In this document: positions 10,891-20,880 of the stretch, piece after piece
How positions within the stretch are numbered: position 1 is the first letter of the stretch
How the letters are laid out: each line of letters begins with the position of its first letter
Source of the DNA: Chalara sp. BL73
Taxonomy: Eukaryota > Ascomycota > Leotiomycetes > Helotiales
NCBI GenBank assembly: GCA_918026815.1
Contig: CAKJVC010000095.1
Coordinates: 186,001 to 250,000, forward strand
Reading direction: 5' to 3'
DNA length: 64,000 bases
The notes under the pieces: generated by a model
What the model saw: only the letters and a program-made list of their open reading frames with translations
Told to the model about the DNA's origin: nothing
The model's database searches: none
Made by a program: the position numbers and the translations under genes

Positions 10891-13318
10891 ATGAAGATTC
10901 TACGACGTGCTGTGTTGGTATTTTATCACGTCGCACTCTTCTTCAACAATTCAGAGGGTATTTTCATTATTTCAAACTCTTTTAAACCTTAGCTGACATT
11001 TATGTAGGTTCTTCCATACAGAGAAATCCTCTGGGATATTTCACCACGATAGAGCAACCCATAATACATACACCATCACACCAAATAAATTCGCTCTCAT
11101 CTTTTGTTCTGACTTTCGACCTACACAGTGGCCAACAGAAGGTCAAGTTAAAGCTCTCCCCAAATCATGACGTAATAGCAGAGGGTGCTACAGTACAGTA
11201 CCTTGCAAAAGATGGCAGTGTTCACAGAACAGAAACAATAGATAGGAGAGATCATAAAGTTTTCATGGGAGATGCATATGTCCAATATTTTGGTGAAAAA
11301 GACTGGTCCAAAACAGGGTGGGCTGGAGTGACAGTTCACAAAGACGGCTCCAGCCCCTTGTTCGAAGGAGCATTTCAACTTGATGGAGACCACCACCACA
11401 TCCAGACATGGCACAATTACAAGAACACTAAGCATGCTTTCGACCCAAATCCCCAAGATGCAGATGGACATCTCATGGTCGTCTGGCGCGACTCTGACAT
11501 CATCTCCGACCATTCTTTCGAACTTCTTAAAACCCGAGAGGCAATTGAGACATCTTGCGGATCCGACCAGCTCTCATTCAACACCGCCTTCTCACCACTC
11601 GAAGACAGAGATGGCCTCTTCTCCCATCTCGTCACCCGCCAACGAGGTTCTAACCTCGTCAGTAGCATAGGCTCCACAGTCGGCTGTCCAACCTCCAGAC
11701 AAGTAGCACTCATGGGCATCGCCACCGATTGCACCTATACCGCATCCTTCAACTCCACGTCCGCTGCCCGCGAGAACATAATCCAGCAAGTGAACCTCGC
11801 CTCCGCCCAATATGAATCTAGCTTCAACATCACATTCGGAATACAAAATCTCACTATCTCCGATGCTTCATGTCCGACTACCGCTCAAACTGGGACGCCT
11901 TGGAATTTTGGCTGCGATTCGACGGCTACCATCTCTGATAGACTTGGGCTGTTCTCCCGCTGGCGAGGCGAAAACTCTGATAGTAATGCTTTTTGGACGC
12001 TCATGTCTACTTGCAATACAAACGCGGCTGTTGGTCTCGCTTGGCTGGGTCAAGTCTGTAACCCGGCTGCGAATAGCAACGGTAACACCGGGGAAGTCGT
12101 CTCATCCACCAACATCGTCGTCAGAACAGCAGCTGAATGGCAAGTCCTTGCCCACGAGATAGGGCATACATTTGGTGCAGTCCACGACTGTACCTCTACA
12201 AGTTGTTCAGACGGGACATCATCTTCAGGTCAATGCTGTCCCTTGTCAGCGGATACCTGCGATGCCGGTGGACAATACATCATGAACCCCTCGAGCGGGC
12301 GCTCCAATAACCGTTTCTCGCCCTGTTCAATAGGTAATATCTGTTCGGCAATCGGTAGAAACAGAGTCTCGACCTCATGTCTCTCAGACAATAGGAACAT
12401 CACCACAATCACCAACAGTGTTTGTGGGAACGGCATCGTAGAAGTGGGAGAAGAATGTGACTGTGGAGGCCTGGAGGGATGTGGTAATAATCCGTGTTGT
12501 AATCCTACTACTTGTAGGTTCATAAATGGAGCGGTGTGTGATGTAGGGAATGACGATTGTTGCACGAGCCAGTGTAGGTTTGCGGGGAGTGGGACGGTGT
12601 GCAGGGCGAGTAAGGGACCTTGTGATCCGCAGGAGACGTGTTCAGGGTCTTCGGCTGTGTGTCCGGAGGATGCGTTTGCTACTAATGGTATTTCCCCTTT
12701 TCGACCCCCTTTCACTTCTCATTTCCCTATCTACTAAATGGGCATTTTATACTTACAAACTCGACACCAGGGCAATCCTGCACAGGCAACGGCACAAACC
12801 TCTATTGCGCCTCCGGCGAATGCACATCACGAGACCACCAGTGTACAACCCTCCCCGACACATCCACCACTCCTGGCACCACCACGGCAGGGAACTACAC
12901 CGGCAGCTGCCTCTCCTCTTCCTGCCGCATCTCTTGTGCCACCTCAAACAGCAATGCGTGCTGGTCTCTACAATCCAATTTCATCGACGGCACTGAATGC
13001 GGAAATGGTGGCCGATGTTTCTCAGGAATCTGTAGAAGCTCCACTTTCACTGGTAATGGGAATGGGAATGGGAATGGGAATGGAGGAAATGGGAGGAATA
13101 ATGCGGGAGGAGGGGAGAGTGTAGGCAGTTGGGTGAGTAGACATAAGGGGTTGGTTATTGGGTTGAGTGTGGGCATTGGGGGGGCGATTATGCTTTTGAT
13201 TGTTTTGTGCTGTGTGGTGTCTTGTGTGAGAGGAAGGAGGAGGAAGAAGATGTATACGGGGCAGGCGCCGTTGGCAGGGCCGGTGCCGATGACGAGCCCA
13301 ATGGTTTATTATCGATGA
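10891..13318 (+). CDS. ADAM-family metalloprotease-disintegrin, type I membrane protein
   Basis: Model join(10891..10957,11008..12687,12771..13318), 764 aa, with phases consistent at both introns. An N-terminal signal peptide in exon 1 is followed by a prodomain that starts SSIQRNPLGY. The reprolysin-type protease domain carries the zinc site HEIGHTFGAVHDC at about residue 405 (HExxHxxGxxHD). The disintegrin domain begins at about residue 495 with CGNGIVEVGEECDCGG and is rich in cysteine pairs. A Cys-rich region, an Asn-Gly repeat, a membrane helix at about 709-731 and a short basic tail follow. The catalytic residues are all present and the frame is open throughout, so the gene looks functional although its neighbours are relics. 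Fungal ADAMs are surface or secreted proteases; the substrate cannot be inferred. Confidence 0.9.
13053..13094 (+). repeat. Hexanucleotide repeat (AATGGG)n within the ADAM gene
   Basis: About five to six AATGGG units, slightly degenerate at the end, encode an Asn-Gly repeat just outside the membrane helix of the ADAM protein. The unit is a multiple of three, so changes in copy number would keep the reading frame. It probably forms a flexible stalk. Confidence 0.7.
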
Positions 13319-13636
13319 CTTCCTATGGATAATGAATAATGACTTTAATATTGAAATGTTTAGAGTTTAAAGGAATAACATTTATTTTCATTGAAATATT
13401 TTGATCTTAACAAATTAGTGGGCTTTAGATTAGAGAGCGACAAAAATTGTATTTTTCAAGTCGCGTATATTTTGTATTAACACAAAACAAATACAAGACA
13501 CCGAAACTCGCTCAAAGAACGGTCATGACAATACGTCATTTATATACGCTGTTGTTGAGCCGCCACTTCAGTGCCTAAAGAAAGTGTAGAATAATGTGAG
13601 CCTCAGTTTCCGTTGTTCAAGGAACGACATGTAGCC
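13319..13636. other. Intergenic, 3' region of the ADAM gene
   Basis: The first 150 bases are AT-rich and hold several AATAAT/AATGAAT-like stretches that could serve as polyadenylation signals for the ADAM gene. No gene is visible; the region runs into the tannase-like relic. Confidence 0.35.
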
Positions 13637-14752
13637 CTATACACTTCCAATTCTCAGCCATATCCGCATCACCTTTCCCACTATACCTCTCCTGACTCGG
13701 ATACGGGTACAGACGCCCATCTCAACCGTATCATTCACAAGGGTGCAGGGGATACCACTGTCGGTATCAACGAGAGCACTGTATTGAGCCTCGGACCTTA
13801 GCATGAAATGTGGTAACGCGAATGTGCTGTTGACGTCAACCAAATCGTTGTATATTTTATACAAAGTTTTGAGCTGCAGCCTTGTAAGACATGCACTTTG
13901 ATTTGATGCAGGATCACAAAGGAGAGCTTCTGGGAAGAAGTTGCACCTCATGAGATCGGGGATTACACCATCAATGAGACTGACTATCTTAAAGGTCGCA
14001 TTGCTTTAACACTTCATCGGATATCGCCGGGAAGAGTGAGGAAGGGGATATGGCTGAAGCCATTCGTAGGCAGATTCCACAAGCCCACTTCTACAGTCCA
14101 TGTCTGCAGGTGGGTCGTCTACCACGCTGGTGCCCCCACCAGAACGTCATCAAAATCTACTGGGAACATTTGAATTTCTTTCAACCCTTGTATTCCCCTG
14201 GTCGAACACGCTGAGTAATATGAATACTTAATCTTGCATCGTAGTATTTCTACGTCATGGCCTTGGCCATAACCACGGACTTGTGCATCGCTCAGTAACC
14301 ACAACCAATCTGGGATTCTAGTTTGTTTAATGCCCAGGAAGCTTCAAATACTGTAGAAAGATGACCTGTATCTGTAGGCATTAATGCTGGTCCGGAAAGA
14401 GAATTAGTCTCCATATCATTCCAATTAATTCCGCTCCAAACCCGCCGTTTCCGGACGCAATGAATCAGTTATTCCATGACTCTGGCGGGGGCAGCCCAGT
14501 ATCATTCGCAGGAAATTCTAGCGAGGGGCGTGCAAAGGAGCTATTCGATGAGATGGAGACGGCGTAGGATATGGCAGCATTGGGAGGGAGGATTGCGCCG
14601 AAGGAAGACGTGGCGCATTCGAACGCTGAAACTAGCAAGCTTCTGAGCCATATGGCGAGAAGAAATGGGGTTGTTACTTGCATCTCGATCTCCCAGAAAG
14701 CGTCATGGCTACCCACGAAAGTTGAATCACCAGGCCTCTTATATATGGACAC
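13637..14752 (-). pseudogene. Tannase/feruloyl esterase family relic
   Basis: Pieces on the minus strand follow a fungal tannase/feruloyl esterase (PF07519). The N-terminal part near 14640-14500 has FECATSSFGAILPPNA and a PANDTGLPP segment. The nucleophile region near 14200 reads YSYYSACSTRGIQGLKEIQ against the family CS-T-GGRQGL pattern, so the glycines around the catalytic serine are altered. A segment at 14150-14120 has MFPVDFDDVLVGAPAW. A later segment near 13870 has CLTRLQLKTLYKIYND. Stops and frameshifts separate the pieces, about 160 bases between the first and second are not aligned, and the C-terminal catalytic Asp/His part is missing. The order of the pieces is preserved, so this is in-place decay of a secreted esterase. 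Confidence 0.7.
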
Positions 14753-16181
14753 TCACACCTTGTGAATACCATTCGGGGGGCTTTATGCAATGTCCATATG
14801 CGGCTTTAGGATGCCGCTGTTGAAAGAATTTAACTGCTCAAGGTGTTTATGCGGAGAACTTGTGCCTGCAGGCCCTTTCACGAAACTAATCTTTTGTGGG
14901 GTACTTACTTAGAGACGCATCACAAGGGAAATCTTGGAATAACATGAGTAAAGTGAGAGAGTTAGCCAAAATGTGCAGTTTAGTTAATCGACAGAAAACT
15001 GCCGATTAGCTTTGCCGCACCCTAAGCTCACAGTATTTAGGGTATGATCAACTGCCGGAACAACCTCTTCTAGCAGCCCCAGGACTAGCGTATCTACTAG
15101 GCACATTTAGTCCATCCATATTACTCGCCTCTCATCAATTTACGATATATTATTTATGGTATTCTGGGAACCAATCTAACTAGACTGCGTATGGGCTGAA
15201 CGCACCCGCAAGTTAGCAGGACCCAGAGAATTCCAACAGCGGAGCAATTCACCGAGCAACTACCAGGGTTAGAGCCTTTAACTTCCATCTTAAAATGTGC
15301 CACACATAGCACAAACCCTTAGAGATATACTCAGAGAATTCGATTTGGTCGAAACTATCATGTACGAGCCTCTGAGAAGAATCGACCTGCACAACCTGAC
15401 TTTGCGAAAAACCCCTACAGGAGCTGGTCATTTTATTCATCAGACACCAATCATACTTCCCCATCTCTACTTGGTATGCGCCGTGGCGCAGCCTCTTTTG
15501 GTACGAGATGACGCGAATATGTACGAAGTACGGAGGAGGTGCCAGGGCTAATGTTTTGTTTGTCGCCTTTGGGTAGAAAGAAGGTTCTGCCGCTAATCAA
15601 TTACGAAGTAGTTGGAATGCTCTGATAGATATGTGTGCACTGCCTCAAGGCGGTGAGCAATAATTTTAACCCTGGCACCTCTGTATGTGGCATGTTTGGG
15701 GAAGGAACTCCTCGCCGGGAGGGATTGCCCAGGAGAACTATCATCCCGCCCCCGGTAACGGCGCTATACAATCTGAATATCAAGGGGGGTCAGTGCGGGA
15801 GGACCACAACAATATAATTCCCACTAAAATCTATTAATTCCAGAAATAACACTTAATCAAAGTGGTTCCTGGAAGAATTGGTCCTATTGTATACCAAGCC
15901 TACTATTGTCTGCATGAAAATGGTAAGAAAGCTTGCGAGCATCATGAACACAATACGATCACAACAAACAGGGACTGCGCCTCAATGCAACAGCTCTAAA
16001 GGCCCTTTCTTTTCATTACTTGCATTCATCTTAAATAATGTACCTTTAACCTTTATAAGCCCGGTCGCCACGATGTATTTGTAGTCTTCACAGATTAATA
16101 GACTCCAATATCCTAACCTCCCGAAGCTGTAATCGCCAGTCCAACGTGGCGTTCACGGCCATCCCCCAAACCGAGTTCACA
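14753..16181. other. Gene-free region, 1.4 kb
   Basis: No frame has recognisable motifs. Open frames at 15249-15551 and 15601-15817 overlap on opposite strands. A frame around 15855-15990 on the plus strand contains Cys and Trp residues (a SWKNWSYC-like segment) and could be a decayed or unrecognised upstream exon of the following membrane-protein gene, but it is interrupted by a stop. Confidence 0.35.
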
Positions 16182-16769
16182 ATGACTATATACTCAACCA
16201 AACCCCATCCTTACTCCTGGGCTACTTCTACATTCACGACCAGCCTGACGTATACAACCACATTAAACCATGTTCAAGATACCAGCGAGCCCTCCCCAGC
16301 AGCAACTTCAGATCCAACCCACGTTTCAAACAGCATCTGGCAAAACCTCGCACTCGGTGCTAAGATAGCTATTATCGCCGCTATCATTATCGGAATTATT
16401 ACCGTCACCGTCTTTTCGATGTGGTTCTGCTGCGGCTGTTGCGGTGGCCGCGTAAAATATTGCGGAAAGCGAAAACGGGATAAAGCTACGGCTGAAGATA
16501 CCCGCTCACTGCCATTACATACAAGTCGAAATAGACCCAGAAAAGAGAGCATAAAGGACGGAGAAACTTCTCCACCAAGATATGAAGAGGCGTTGCCACC
16601 TCGGCATAATATGGTTGTGGGTGGGGTAATACATGACAGGGAAGAGGAAGAAGGCATTGTGGCAGACGGGAAAACGCCATTAAGTGAGATCCTGTTTGAG
16701 GATGTCATAGTTGATTACAAACTGTCAGAGAGTTCTTCCAGGATTTCTGAAAAGAGCTATAATGTATAA
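16182..16769 (+). CDS. Single-pass membrane protein with Thr/Ser-rich ectodomain and PPxY motif
   Basis: Open frame of 195 codons from ATG 16182. The first 55 residues are rich in Thr and Ser, as in O-mannosylated fungal surface proteins. One membrane helix follows (an AKIAIIAAIIIGIITVTVF core, about residues 58-76), then a Cys cluster FCCGCCGG and a basic stop-transfer stretch. The acidic cytosolic tail has PPRYEEA, a PPxY site that could recruit a WW-domain ubiquitin ligase. I see no signal peptide, so the real gene may have an upstream exon. This architecture is common among unnamed ascomycete membrane proteins. The function is unknown. The frame is open in phase upstream to 16146, but no ATG lies there. 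Confidence 0.55.
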   Translation: MTIYSTKPHPYSWATSTFTTSLTYTTTLNHVQDTSEPSPAATSDPTHVSNSIWQNLALGAKIAIIAAIIIGIITVTVFSMWFCCGCCGGRVKYCGKRKRDKATAEDTRSLPLHTSRNRPRKESIKDGETSPPRYEEALPPRHNMVVGGVIHDREEEEGIVADGKTPLSEILFEDVIVDYKLSESSSRISEKSYNV

Positions 16770-17024
16770 TGGTAACGGAAGAGATCCGGGGGGGGGGGGT
16801 TGGCGGAGTCTTGGCGTATTACGAAAAACTTCACTAAATAAGAAGTGCTTTCTCGGGGGGGAGACAGGATGCTGGGAACCGTAGATTTGAAGTAATAATT
16901 ACACTGATAGCGGGAATCCGCGCTGGTCGCCAGATCACTTTTACGTAGAACAAGTGAGCTCATCTCTCACCACAACCCTAAATGATACCCATCAAAGCCC
17001 CGAATCGCGTTTAGTTTACACACA

Positions 17025-18547
17025 CTACGCCACTCTTCCGATCAAGAACAACTCCCCCTCCCTTTGATTGTCACTGGTCATATATATGTTGCCTCCGGCT
17101 ACAAATGTCAGCCCAGCAGGCCGGATGCACGTCGCTCCGGAGCAGTTTGAGGGATCTGCCTGATACAAAATGTCCTGCCACCCTGAAGTTGCATTGGCGG
17201 CAGCCACAGGTGCATATGCCCCGGAACTGCCCCGAGTGAAAGGGACACTGACAAGCCGAAACCCCGCCGCCGGCTGGCGGTTCCAGGAGCCGTGGAGCGT
17301 GATAAACAGGTTCGAGAAGCTGGCGTCGAATTTGCTGTCGATGGGCGCGTTGTGGGACTGGAAAATCAGACGAGCGGGCTGCGACCTCTGGGCGCAGGTG
17401 CCGTCGTTGAAAGTGCTATTTGGCGCGGCAACGAACTGGTCCCCGGGGGAGAAAATGTGATCTGTAATCAAGTTCGGTTGCCAAACAGTGTAGCAGACTG
17501 GGTAGCCGTACCAGTTGTTATTTGGCACCGTTACGTCGCCGAGGTAGTTGAGTTCTTCGGCGGGATTGTCCTGATGGATATCGGTTGTTACACCGTTTAT
17601 CGTGCGGCCGAAATTGTCACCGCTGTTCTCGACGCCCCAGAGCCTGCTTTAGTAATCAGCCTTTCTGTTTTTCAAACCTAGGACAAGGTACCGGACATGT
17701 TATTGCCATCAAAAGCGAGGGCGACTTCATTTCGAAGCCCATAGCCCATGAGGTAGCCTTGCCTCACGTAGTTGTAGCCGCCGCTAGGTAGTAGAGACAG
17801 GTCGAATACCTTGACTACCGCACGAGCGGTAGCTGGATTAATAGAGGCAGCATCGACATTTCCATTCGATCCATGCGAAACTATTAGCAAGTTTGGTGCG
17901 TGCGGCGGAACAATAAGTGTCCTAGTAAGATGGCCAGCGTTTACCATGCCCGTAACCAGCACAGTAGGCGATCCTTGAGCATTACCGCTGGCAGGATCGT
18001 AGGTCCATCTCCATACAGTCGTTGAAGAGCTTGCATACAACGTGGTACCATCCGGGCTCAGGTAGATGCCATGGTTAAGGTTGGTCTGAGCGATCAAGAC
18101 TCGACTGGATTGGATACAACCATCTCTAGTCAAAGTATGCTGTGAGATGCCCACGCCATTTTGGATCACGAGCAGACGGCCTTGGGTGTCAACGACGATG
18201 CCCCGTGGTAAGGTGAGATTCCCCGCAACCTTCGTCGCCGCCCATCCACGAGCTACTTGGAAAGGAAACCTGATGGCCGAAACTCCAGGGCAGGCGGATG
18301 GCACAACTGCTGGAGCTGGGGCGACTTGTGGGAAGGGATTGCGGGAAAGGAGGTGGTTGTCGACCTGACCTGCCGAAACTAAACTCCTAGATTGGGCTAA
18401 AAAAAGTAATGAGCACTTGGTACATGGCTGGAATCTTCCTAGTTGACATAGGCAGAGGAGAAACTGGAAGCAGAAAAGATAAGATTCCTACTCACCAGTG
18501 CTAGCTAGAACCACGGCAGCTGCCACTGCGTCGTTGAAAAAGTGCAT
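17025..18547 (-). CDS. AA12-like soluble quinoprotein (glucose/sorbosone) dehydrogenase
   Basis: Model complement(join(17025..17643,17697..18396,18496..18547)), 456 aa. Exon 1 encodes a signal peptide (MHFFNDAVAAAVVLA). The body is a six-bladed propeller of the PQQ-dependent sugar dehydrogenase type found in fungal family AA12. Expected features are LPRGIVVDTQGRLLVIQNGVG near the start, NLNHGI, a VSHGSNGN segment, LWGVENSGDNFGR and LHGSWNRQP near the end; the histidines fit PQQ and calcium binding sites. Keeping the frame at intron 2 requires donor GTCCGG; the nearby better donor GTACCT would shift the frame. Either this is a weak donor or the gene is at an early stage of decay. The product would be secreted and oxidise sugars, passing electrons to partner oxidases. 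Confidence 0.75.
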
Positions 18548-19734
18548 AGCGGAAGTGATAAGGCTTAATAAACTCCTCAGTGTAGTCGTCAGATACGAAA
18601 GTTCAAAACTTGGTCGCTCGAGCTACGGTCACCTTAAGTAGGCTGGTGCTCGATATCAGGATTGCCGCGATGACAACCTCGCCAGCGCGTCGCGGCATTC
18701 ATTATCATTCTTCCATGAGTTAAAGTCCTTGGAATCCAATTTACCAGGGCAAGGGGAAAGTTATTTGAGCACTGAATGCTACGCCATCCTCGAATTAAAA
18801 GGAGAGTCTGTTAATGCTTTCTGGCATCTGGAAAAAATCTAACCCGTCGTCCGCGTTCCGCGACTGCATTTGGATGACACGCTTAGCTAGCTAACGAGCC
18901 AGGCACTAGGCCGTTCAACGGTGACTTGGCAGTTCGGCACTTTCCCTCAAGATAAGGTTCGGACTGAGGGTCAACCAATTTACCAACAGTCTATTTTGCC
19001 GCGTCAGTAATCTCCCAAGGCGCATAGGAACTGCATGTGGAAGGCCCATGATCGCTACAGTAAAGTGTTGTCTGGTCCTGGGCAGTGTCAGTAGAGTGCA
19101 TGCCGAGGGGTATAGTCGCAATGCTTCTCATAAATTCGGCGTTAAACCCGCCGGTGATATCTTACTCCCGCTAGTCCCATGCACAGCCCCACAAGTCGGT
19201 AGTCCAACTCCTTCGGATATTCACAAACAAGGTCAAGACAATCCTGACTTACCTAGCCTAAGCTATATCCCAAGCGAGAAAATAAACACAAGATCAAAAC
19301 ACTCACACAGGCTGAACCAACGTACGGAAGGTACACGTCATCCGCGAGGTGTTAGTTTGAGCTTTTGGTACAGGCTTCAGAGGTAAGACAAGCTTAGGTA
19401 GTCCCGCCAAGGGTACTTAACTGTATTTAGGCGCTTGCGTGTTTATCTAGGACATCGGTTGTCTATCGACTACTCCCCTACGCCTCCTCCTGTATTCTCA
19501 TCAAGCGAAGCAAGCAAGTTGACCCAATAGTAATACAAAGTAGATCAAGTTCTGCGAAGAAAGGTCGGTTTGCGCCATCGAATCTTTTCGGTTCGTTACC
19601 TTTTAGCCTGCTATCCGATACGCTTTAGAGGCGAAGGCTTGAGAAGCCTGGGAAAAGGTTTTACTTTGTATGTGCTTGTCACGACCCTTGGGCCTGAGGC
19701 TTGGTATGTGACCTTGCCAGTTGAAGCATAGTGT
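18548..19734. other. Intergenic, no gene seen
   Basis: The first few hundred bases are upstream of the quinoprotein dehydrogenase. The plus-strand frame at 19048-19386 has no motif. Near 19677 the sequence TGTCACGACCCTTGGGCC has the TGTCA start usual for fungal LTRs, but I could not find a matching end. Confidence 0.35.
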
Positions 19735-19850
19735 TGTGGTGTCTTGGCATACGTATAGTATCGAGTTTTCAATACAACACTGGTATTAGAATAAGATTAT
19801 TGTAGAAAATGTAGTGCCAATATGAAATTCTAATACGAGACTATACAGTG
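19735..19850 (+). repeat. Dispersed repeat, copy 1
   Basis: This stretch, starting GGTGTCTTGGCATAC and continuing with GTATAGTATCGAGTTTTC and CACTGGTATTAGAATAAG, matches in order the reverse complement of part of 24518-24706 and, more weakly, 60765-60960. The copies differ by many substitutions and small indels. Coding potential is nil, so it is probably a non-autonomous element or an LTR piece. Confidence 0.5.
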
Positions 19851-19851
19851 A

Positions 19852-19970
19852 TAACCCTATGATAATAAGAGCCAACAATTCGAGATCTGGTATTAGGCAT
19901 CGCTCTGAATTTAATCCTATAATAATAAGAACCAACAAGTCGAGATCTGGTACTAGGAGAGGATTCACCA
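19852..19970. repeat. Direct tandem repeat, about 60-bp unit, two copies
   Basis: Two adjacent copies share CCTATGATAATAAGAGCC / CCTATAATAATAAGAACC followed by CAA(C)AATTCGAGATCTGGTA-type sequence with few changes. The first copy starts near 19855 and the second near 19916. It directly follows dispersed repeat copy 1 and may belong to the same element. Confidence 0.6.
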
Positions 19971-19975
19971 AGAGG

Positions 19976-20548
19976 TTGGCATCGTTGTTTTACAGGCGTT
20001 GACATTCGATATTTAGCGCGACTTGTCTAGATTTGTGGGCACCCACTGAATCGTTGAAATGATTTCCAATTTCTAAGCAGTCAGAACCTCGTTGGACCTA
20101 GGCAGTACAATGCAAACATAGTTGAGAATGACGGATTGGAAGTCAAGTACTATAGCCGACATGTGGGCCAACTGGACCCGCGGAAAGCCAAAATCGGGAG
20201 AGAAATATATCAGGTATTGTGGGGGGTTATATCAGAGCTGGGGAGGGGTGGGACGGACCAGCTCAGAGTACGCTACTGCATCCTGCTTACGCGCTAATGC
20301 AAGATTCCCGCTGGCGCATCACTTGGCATTTAATTGCGTATACTGTAAAAGGTAAACGGTAAAAGAGTGTACGTGTGTTGTAAAGACTAACAGCGATAGG
20401 GACGTCCCTTTTTCCTGAGCTGCTCGGTGGTCCAGCAGCGCCGAAACTGAGTAGCATGAACTTTGTATGTCAAAGCGTCTCCACATCCATGGTCAAATTA
20501 GATGAGACGATGAATTCGTAACTACGCATTCTTTCTCATAGCCTTGGC
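19976..20548. other. Intergenic, no gene seen
   Basis: No supported frame. This is where the N-terminus of the amidohydrolase relic should be; only the last coding strand directly before the metal-binding motif is recognisable. Confidence 0.35.
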
Positions 20549-20880
20549 CCTAGATCACAAGCGCCGGAGTCACAGAAATTATCAACTCCACGAACAAAAC
20601 CATCACTCCAGGCTTCATTGACGCTCACCCGCACGGTTGGTATACGGCTTGGCGCACGTTGGCCTCGAATAATACGATGTGGGACTACTTCAACAATAAG
20701 TTTCCAGCTCACCTTGCTGGTTCCTTCCGGGCCGGAAACATACACATCGGGCAGCTTACCGGAATTTACGAAGCACTGAACGCAGGGGTCACAACAATGC
20801 TCGATTATGCACACTATACATGGAATAAGGCCTCGGCAGGGACAGGGCTTAGAACATCCGTCGACAGTGCCAGAGTCTAG
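20549..20880 (+). pseudogene. Amidohydrolase (cytosine-deaminase-like), N-terminal fragment
   Basis: The frame reads ITPGFIDAHPHGWYTAW, the first metal-binding HxH motif of the amidohydrolase superfamily. LTGIYEALNAGVTTMLDYAH follows, the next conserved helix and strand of fungal amidohydrolase-related proteins. The frame stops at 20880 where the family continues for about 300 residues. AT-rich non-coding sequence follows, and the later zinc ligands are absent. The N-terminal 50-60 residues before the HxH motif are not found in frame. I read it as a broken remnant of a once complete gene. Confidence 0.65.

Noticed and set aside
19677..19700. TGTCACGACCCTTGGGCC as the start of another LTR
   Set aside because: The start looks right, but no matching TGACA end or second copy was found in this window.
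19852..19970. Tandem repeat as a CRISPR array
   Set aside because: Only two units, no unique spacers, and the host is a eukaryote.
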